Shown: one piece after another, positions 57,269-64,000 of the stretch
How positions within the stretch are numbered: position 1 is the first letter of the stretch
Layout of the letters: each line of letters begins with the position of its first letter
Source: Neostapfia colusana
Lineage: Eukaryota > Streptophyta > Magnoliopsida > Poales > Poaceae
Assembly (NCBI GenBank): GCA_030760725.1
Contig: JASWHV010000008.1
Coordinates: forward strand, 52,675,671 to 52,739,670
Length of the DNA stretch: 64,000 bases
Direction: 5' to 3'
Position numbers and translations under genes: made by a program
Notes under the pieces: generated by a model
Told to the model about the DNA's origin: nothing
What the model saw: only the letters and a program-made list of their open reading frames with translations
Databases searched by the model: none

Positions 57269-58448
57269 TGTTGGTACCCTCAATACCGGGTACCCCCGCG
57301 CACAGGAGAAAACCGCCTAAGGACCTCGCCCCCTCCTTAGGGGTGAGCTCGGAAGGCGCCATGTGTCAAGCAGGGTCAGGTCTCCCCTCTCCTCAGAGGC
57401 GAGCCCCCGGCCTGCCACGTGGCCAGGAAAGCCGGACCTCACCCCCTCCGCCTGGGTGAGCTACGAAGGCGCCACGTGTCCAGCAGGGCCGGGCCTCCCC
57501 TCTCCTCAGAGGCGATCCCCGGGCCTGCCACGTGGCAGCAGAGCCGGACCTCACCCCCTCCGTCGGAGTGAGCTCCGAAGGCGCCACGTGTCCAGCAGGG
57601 CCGGGCCTCCCCTCTCCTCAGAGGCGAGCCCCGGGCCTGCCACGTGGCCAGCAGAGCCGGACCTCACCCCCTCCACCGGGGTGAGCTCCGATGGCGCCAC
57701 GTGTCCAGCAGGGCCGGGCCTCCCCTCTCCTCAGAGACGAGCCTCGGGCCTGCCACGTGACCAGCAGAGCCGGACCTCACCCCCTCCGCTGGGGTGAGCT
57801 CCGAAGGCGCCACGTGCCGTGCTGCCCACACCGGCTCGGTAGGCAGCAGGAGTAAAGGCGTGCCATGCCCTGTCCGATCAAGAAATTAAAGACCTGCGCC
57901 TTCCCAAGACACAGAGACGCGGCGCACACCATGTCAGAAGCCGTAGACCAATAAATACGGCGACAAGACATGCCCTGCCATCCCTGCCAACATCAACCAC
58001 TACACCAAGCTTGCGGCATGGGCAGGACGACGACCAAGAAGCCATTGCCAGAGACAACTACCAGCATTCACTGCAAGATATGGTAGACAACAGGAAATCA
58101 CCTCGGGGCCACCTGTCGGGCCCCGGGGCCCATCTTGTAAGCTGCCCGAGCCTTGAAGTATAAAAGGCTCGGGTGGACAACGTTGCAAGGGGTTCGGCTG
58201 GTTGCACACTTAGGCAACTCAGTTCATCCAGACCTCCAGGCTTAGAACTCCGGTTCTAAGCTCCGAGCAATACAGCTCCCGTGGACGTAGGGTTTTAAGC
58301 TCCGGTGGCCCGAACCACGTAAAAATCCTGGTGTCAATCCTCTCACAACCAACGCGGCCTTCCGAGAGAACTAGCCCCTCCGAAAAAGAACCTCCGCGGG
58401 CTGTTCCTGAAGCAGGCCGGGGGGAAGTGTCGACGGAACACTTCAACA
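57269..58448 (+). repeat. 5' LTR of the Retand-like element
   Basis: 1180 bp. TATA box agtataaaagg at 58158-58168. The U3 is filled by a GC-rich tandem repeat with CACGTG motifs (57355-57830). Confidence 0.85.
57355..57830 (+). repeat. GC-rich tandem repeat of about 112 bp with two CACGTG per unit
   Basis: Gcgccacgtgtccagcaggg recurs near 57471, 57581, 57694 and (as gcgccacgtgccg) 57808. Between these, gcctgccacgtggccagcag recurs near 57412, 57524, 57636 and 57749. The period is about 110-113 bp, with roughly four copies. Confidence 0.9.
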
Positions 58449-58450
58449 TT

Positions 58451-58468
58451 TGGCGCGCCAGGTAGGGG
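58451..58468 (+). other. primer-binding site of the Retand-like element
   Basis: Tggcgcgccaggtagggg, 2 bp after the LTR end. Position and form fit a Tat-type PBS; I do not name the tRNA. Confidence 0.7.
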
Positions 58469-58504
58469 GCTTTTCTCTCTCGAGACGGGTCTGCGCCAAC
58501 CAAG

Positions 58505-59192
58505 ATGACCAAGCTTACTTCAAAGGCAAGCTCTTCGCGCCATCATTCCTGGCGAACTCCGACAACCTCAAGATCTGCTGCGGCGCGGAGTGCTACTCAA
58601 GCAAGTGCACTAGCCGCCGCACGAGCGCTCCTGCACAATCCGCCTGCTGCGGACGCTCCCCAGGGGGCTGCCCAGCAGTGGATCCACGACGTCAACCACC
58701 TCGTCGCTGCTGCCGCCAACCTTCCGCTGTGACAGGGACGACGCACCGGTCAACCAGATGTGTCGCTGTCGCGCACACCAATGGTTTACATGCAGGCGGT
58801 AGACTCCCGCTCTACCAGGCTCCCAACGGCGGACCTGAGGACAGAGCTGGAGCGACGTCGCTTGGGGGAAGATGCTCGCGTGACCATCGAGCGACAGCGG
58901 CAAAGGCGTCACATCCACGAGGCCGACTACAGCATGTCGACTGTCTCGACTCAGCCTGGGCCTCAGACGTCCGCCATGCGACCTCATCCCCAGGCGTACG
59001 CCACGCAGCATATGCAGCAAGCATATGCCTTGCAGTCAGAGCCCATGTGTATGGCGCACCATTGCCCATGCCGGGGTACACCGTGCCAGCAGCGGACCAA
59101 GGGTTCGCGGCACCAGGATCTGCAGCAGCAGGGACGGGGTGTGAGGCCCTGGCGCCCCACCTCCGCTTCCTAGTGTGGCCACGCAAGTTCCG
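58505..59192 (+). pseudogene. gag: gag N-terminus of the Retand-like element
   Basis: ATG at 58505 begins MTKLTSKASSSRHHSWRTPT, a Ser/Thr/Arg-rich start usual for Retand-type Gag, followed by ASALAAARALLHNPPAADAP. A TGA at 58730 interrupts the frame, which resumes at once (TADLRTELERRRLGEDARVT, IERQRQRRHIHEAD), a charged helical stretch. Before about 59110 a frameshift leads to EALAPHLRFLVWPRKFR, the entry to the capsid core. The LTR at 59193 splits it exactly there. The capsid core and everything after it are missing from the window. Confidence 0.82.
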
Positions 59193-62100
59193 TGTCACAC
59201 CCGGTTTCTCCGAAGAACAACCGAGTGAATACCACATGTATGCCAGGATCATTCTCTCATACATGTGATGACAAATAGTGAAGCATCATTTATTACAAGC
59301 CAGGTGTCGAATATAAATAAGTCTTACATAGTATACGTCTCGATGGACGATAATAAGTTCATAACATGTAAATAAAACAGCAGCGGAATATAAATCTTGT
59401 GGGCTCCGTCACAGGAGTTGCCCGGGGGACTCCGTGAACCTAGAATCCTTCCTCGGGACCAAAGTCTTGGTCATTAAACACCACATCATTCTCTTGACCT
59501 GAGCAGCAATATAAACCAACAGAAAAGCAAGTTTGAGTACCGTTGGTACTCAGCAAGTGTGGGAAAGTTATGTCATGCATGGCTAGAGCGAGGAGAGGTT
59601 GACTCATGGTTAAAGCACTACACAATTAATACCTATCACCTTAGCTTATTAAGCACCTACATTACTACACAGGTGAAATGGTCCCAATCTCCCAACCCAT
59701 CATCAAAATCAAGTAACCATAACATCATATCCAATGTAAAGCTCCCCGCTTAACATCCTCAACTTCCAAATTCATCATACTCTAATCATGAATAAGTCCA
59801 AGCTGCTCTTGACCGTGAGCACGGCTGTCATGACAGTTTTGACTCTGTAGAGTTTGCACCACTGTACCCACATGTAGTGATTTCATCCCCGGTTGCCGGG
59901 TGGACTAAAAGAACCTCCATTATGGCAGTGGCCGCGAACCACATTCACACTTCCCAGGTGTGTAGCCAGGAGATCACTACGAGGCCTTTACAAAGGGATT
60001 CCCGACGAGTGTGGGCCCACTGAGGTTTCACCCCTAACAGCATACAAGAGGCTCCAACCCCGCTGCAGTGGCCCCCTCTTGAGACTTGTGGTTCATATGG
60101 TAGTCCAGCTGACACCTACTCCCCGCACCATCCAACACACCCATACTACGCCGGGGATACACCTAATTAATTGGCCAAGCTGCCCCCATCTCAGCATGTG
60201 GTTTGCACGGTAAAGCCAGGTTACATGCTCCATGAACCGGTCCTTAGGATCCAGGCAAGTACTAAACACAAACCCGAGTCTCGTGCACCCAGTACCAACC
60301 AAATCATCCAACTTTCCTCCATCCCTACCTCTACATAACTCATAATATCTCATTCAAGAGTAAGGTAAATAAGTTGATGATCTCATATCCCACTTATCCC
60401 ATTCTAAGCATGGCTAAGCATGAGTAATATGAATGAATGACATAATAAAATAAATCCCAACCCAATCTACAAGGAAACAAGGTAATGCAATTCTAGGGAA
60501 ACTTCCTAACATGGGTATCATATTCCAAATTGACCATGCAATTAAATTCTAACTACACATCCTAGTATAGGATCAAAGTGGTCAAGGACACTTGCCTTCT
60601 TCCTGCTGCTCTGGGAATGGAAAGTCTTGGTCTTGGAAGGGGAGAACTTGCTCTGGGACAGGTTCTACTCATGCCAATACATATAGCAAAAGAAAGCAAC
60701 AATCCATAAGCCATAGTTCACACTTTCACTCATGCAAACCACACATACATACATATGAAAGTCATTCACATTTCTAAGTGTTGTGGTTACCCTAGATGTG
60801 TTGATTTTAGGCCTACATGTACTTTTAAATATATATATATATATTATTTCTAACTTTTGTATTCAGATTTCTATTTGCACTCTATATATGAATTTCCAAT
60901 TTGAACAAATCCTTTATATTTGATTAATACACTTCTTAGCCACAAAGTTTGCATGAAAGGCAATTCCCTACTCCAAATAGGTTTTCAGATCTTCTACAAA
61001 ATCCTAAATTGAAGCTTTTGGATTTGGAGAACTCATTTATCATTTTCTAATTATGCATACTTATTTTTCTATATTTTCAGATTTATTTTCTATGCCTAAA
61101 AGTGAACTTTATTATGAAAAATAGTAAGACACATCATCTAAACAGAATAGGTTCTGATCTAAAATGTTCAATAATATATTTTTGAACTTCCTCTCTGATG
61201 TGGAACAAATTAAATTTATTTTACTAGTTTTTAGAATTATTTCCTAGCCTAAAATGTGTCTCTAGGGAAAATAAAAATGAGCAACACTTAGGCAGATTTC
61301 ATTTCAGCCTAAAATCTATTTTTAACTCATTCTAAAGTTTTCCAAGTGCTAGTAGAGTTTAAATTTGAATTTGCACATGTGTTTGCCTTACCTTTTAAAT
61401 TTAAATCCTAGTCACATATTCAAATTTCTGAATTTAATATCATATAGGGTCAAAAAGGTAAATCCACCCTACTGCAGGGTCTAATTTACTATTTCCTAAA
61501 TTTCCAGGGGTCTAACTACACATAACAGAGGGGGTTTCCTAATTTTTATAAAGTCCAGGGGCTAAAACTGATTTTTAAATGAATTTACATGAATTTCTGA
61601 AGGTCCAGGGGCTAGATCAGAAGTTTCCGGGGCTAGCTCGTGTTTTCCGAAATCCCTAGGGGGTAGCGTGTAAGAATCCCGGCCTTTATAACATGGGGCT
61701 GACGTGGACCGTCCGATTTAAAACAGACGGCTCAGATTAGATCGCCGAACCGGTACGCATCGGTTTTATTTCTACGTGCGATTTAAAATAGACGGCCCCC
61801 AAGGGGCCACGTCGCCCTGGCTGGAGCCAACCCGCGCGCGCGGCGGCGGGGGCGGCGATCTCGCCGGCGCAGCTTCGGTTCCTTGCCGCTATACGTTAAA
61901 ACTTGCAGTTTTTCACACAGATCGACTGCGGAGGGGTAGGGGAGCTCACCTAGGGGTTTCTCGGGCTTGGGGAGGTCGGAATTCGGCTCTGCGACGACGA
62001 TGGTTGAAGCTGCTCCTCGGTGCTCGTCGGAACCTATGCTAGGGCGCGAAACTTGTCACTTCCTTCACGTGCAGGGCTCCCTAGAGGCGGTGGAGCACGG

Positions 62101-62605
62101 CGAGCTCGTTAGTCCAACGAAAAACGAAGAGATCCGAAGGTTTTTCGGTGGGGGATGATCGGTTCTCACCGGAGAGAAAGGTGGAGCGGCACTGGGGAAT
62201 TCAGCGAGTTTCCTTGCGTGAATTGCATGAGGAGAGGCGGCGTTGGGTTGGTTTGGATAAGTAGCATCGCCCAGGGCCGAAGATCAGGGTTGTGAGCGCG
62301 GGGTTCAGGAGGGTGGTTGCAATCGGGCGCGAGAGAGAGAGAGAGAGAGACGGGGCTGTTGGGGGTGCGCGGGGAGAGGGATGACACGCGGGCCCCGCGT
62401 GTCAATGAGAGGGAGAGAGGGGGCACGGGGGGGGGGGGGGGGTCTTGTGCCGGCTGGCGGGTTTCGGCCCACTGCCTGGTTTCGGGTTTTCTTTTTCTTT
62501 TTTCCTTTTCTTTTTCTGTTTTAATTTGAATTTGAATTTCTGCACCACATGCAATACGTCCAAAAATTTTTAAATTCTCCTCTTTAATGGTTTTGGGGTG
62601 TTACA
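59193..62605 (-). mobile_element. Tekay-like 3' LTR (3413 bp), complete
   Basis: On the minus strand it starts TGTAACACCCC at 62605 and ends GGGTGTGACA at 59193. Its right border abuts a polypurine tract and integrase coding on the minus strand, so it is the 3' LTR of a minus-strand element. A GA microsatellite (about 62330-62350), a G run (about 62427-62443) and a short TA run (about 60828-60843) lie in it. It is the only complete copy of the family also seen at 1-2361 and 63025-64000. The 5 bp before it, ttccg, await the other end of the element. Confidence 0.9.
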
Positions 62606-62625
62606 GCTCTACCCCCCCTAAAAGA
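62606..62625 (-). other. polypurine tract
   Basis: On the minus strand, ttaggggggg then tagagc abuts the LTR start TGTAACACCCC, with the usual gaggacgagatttctttt just upstream. Confidence 0.88.
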
Positions 62626-62650
62626 AATCTCGTCCTCGAGATTGGTGGTT

Positions 62651-63024
62651 CTAGGAAAACAATTTCGGAAACTGTGCCTTAAGCTCGTCTTCTCGCTCCC
62701 ATGTGGCTTCCTCTTCCGAGTGATGCTTCCACTGCACCTTGCACATCCGGATTCTTTTATTTCTTGTGAGGCGTTCCATTGTCTCTAAAACCTTGACCGG
62801 TTGCTCCACATAAGACAGATCCTCTCGTACGTCAACCTCATTCATGGGTAACATCTCTTCAGGCGTCCTTAGACATTTCTTGAGCTGAGACACATGGAAT
62901 ACATCGTGCACATCCGATAGGCGAGCCGGTAGTTCTAGTTGATATGCCACTTCGCCTTTCCTCTTCTAGAATCTGAAAGGGTCCGATGTATCAAGGTGAT
63001 AACTTCCCTTTCACCTTGAACCGA
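62651..63024 (-). pseudogene. pol: integrase tail and chromodomain of the Tekay-like element
   Basis: Minus strand, right to left. FKVKGKLSP, then a stop, YIGPFQILEE and a frameshift (63024 to about 62952). This leads into AYQLELPARLSDVHDVFHVS and QLKKCLRTPEEMLP (62950-62651), then LSYVEQPVKVLETMERLTRN and CKVQWKHHSEEEATWEREDE, an obvious chromodomain, and the C-terminal LKAQFPKLFS before the stop. The chromodomain itself is intact. The frame has one stop and one shift before it. The rest of pol is missing because another LTR of the same family begins at 63025. Confidence 0.9.
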
Positions 63025-64000
63025 TGTCACACCCGGTTTTTCTGAAGAACAACCAAGTGAATATCACATGTATGCCAGGATCATTTTCTCATACATGTGA
63101 TGACAAATAGTGAAGCATCATTTATTACAAGTCAGGTGTCGAATATAAGTAAGTCTTACATAGTAAATGTCTCGATGGACAATAATAAGTTCATCACAAG
63201 TAAATAAACTAGCAGCGGAATATTATTCTTGAGGGCTCCGTCACAGGCGTTGCCCGGGGGTCTTCATGAACCTAGAAACTTTCTTCGGGTCCAAAGTCTT
63301 GATCATTATACACCACCTCATTATCTTGGCCTGAGCAGCAATATAAACCAACAAATATGCAAGATTGAGTACCAATGGTACTCAGCAAGTGTGGGAAAAT
63401 TATATCATGCATGGCTAGAGCAAGGAGAGGTTGAACTCATGGTTAAAGCACTACGCAATTAATACCTATCACCTTAGCTTATTAAGCACCTACATTACTA
63501 CACAGGTGAAATGGTCCCAATCTCCCATCCCATCATCATAATCCAATAACCATGACATCATTTCCAATGTTAAGCTCCCCGCTTAACATTCACAACTTCC
63601 AAAACCATCAATCCTCTAATCATGAATAAGTCCAAGCCGCTCTTGACCGTGAGCGCGGATGTCATGACAGTTTTGACTCTGCAGAGTTTGTACCACTGTA
63701 CCCACATGTAGTGATTTCATCCCCCGTTGCCGGGTGGACTAAAAGAACCTCCATTATGCCAGTGGCTACGAACCACATTCACACTTCCCAGGTGTGTAGC
63801 CAGGAGATCACTACGAAGCCTTTACAAAGGGATTCCCGACGAGCGTGGGCCCACTGAGGTTTCACCCCTAACAGCATACAAGAGGCTCCAACCCCGCTGC
63901 AGTGGCCCCCTCTTGAGCCTTGCGGTTCATATGGTAGTCCAGCTGACACCTACTCCCCGCACCATCCAACACACCCATACTACGTCGGGGATACACCTAA
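63025..64000 (-). mobile_element. second Tekay-like LTR, cut by the window end
   Basis: Begins tgtcacacccggtttttctg at 63025 and follows 59193 onward base for base with roughly one difference in fifteen. It interrupts the integrase of the element whose LTR lies at 59193. The 5-mer before it is accga; the other end is outside the window. Confidence 0.88.

Larger units (their letters stand above)
57269..59192 (+). mobile_element. Tat/Retand-like Gypsy element: 5' LTR, PBS and gag start
   Basis: LTR 57269-58448 starts TGTTGGTACCC and ends CTTCAACA. A PBS-like tggcgcgccaggtagggg follows, then the start of gag. The element is cut at 59192 by a Tekay-like LTR, and its other half lies outside the window. 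It interrupts the Copia gag. Confidence 0.8.

Noticed and set aside
58450..59268. A 272-codon open frame over the Retand gag
   Set aside because: Only its part from about 59110 is the true gag frame; the rest is a shadow of the gag starting at 58505, and it runs into the LTR.

Overview
This is nuclear DNA of a flowering plant, almost certainly a grass. It is gene-poor and filled with nested transposable elements: Ty3/Gypsy of the Tekay, Tat and CRM types, a SIRE/Maximus-like Ty1/Copia element, two CACTA DNA transposons, and one RTE-type LINE. I found no intact host gene, no tRNA or rRNA gene, no CRISPR array and no bacterial feature. A CRM-type (centromere-associated lineage) retrotransposon and the dense nesting suggest pericentromeric heterochromatin; a panicoid grass is a guess only.

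Layout. 1-2361: end of a minus-strand Tekay-like LTR. 2362-3377 and 15397-15707: older sequence that looks like a minus-strand LTR. It was split by a small CACTA MITE (3378-15396, target duplication ATG), itself inflated by an 11.6-kb Tekay chromovirus (3565-15205). 15708-24991: a Tat-type Gypsy element with 751/750-bp LTRs, RT and RNase H deleted, and a 2958-bp solo LTR (18593-21550, target duplication ACTGG) inside it. 24992-26291: minus-strand LTR remnant. 26292-27384: nothing recognised. 27385-31684: 3' end of a decayed Tekay-like element whose LTR was split by an RTE LINE (28241-30271). 31685-32797: unidentified, with a TATA box. 32798-41516: a minus-strand Tat-like LTR split by a 7.7-kb CRM-type element (33665-41347). 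41517-43925: unidentified LTR-like DNA.

43926-57268: a Copia element whose LTR has 315-bp inverted repeats at its own ends and whose gag is split by a 10.3-kb CACTA transposon (46307-56575, target duplication AAC). That CACTA carries both usual genes (TNP2-like and TNPA-like) in damaged form, plus a captured antisense fragment of a host LAZ1/DUF300 membrane-protein gene with introns still present. 57269-59192: 5' LTR, primer-binding site and gag start of a Tat/Retand-like element that interrupts the Copia gag. 59193-64000: Tekay-like LTRs and an integrase/chromodomain remnant, with a second copy of the same LTR family inserted into the integrase.

How the parts relate. The order of insertion can be read from the nesting: Copia first, then CACTA and the Retand-like element into its gag, then a Tekay element into the Retand gag, then another Tekay LTR into that one. 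Every coding region carries stops or frameshifts, so none of the elements seen here looks autonomous. Boundaries rest on TG...CA ends, PBS/PPT motifs, terminal repeats and target duplications read by eye; lineage names rest on recognised protein motifs, not on a database search.
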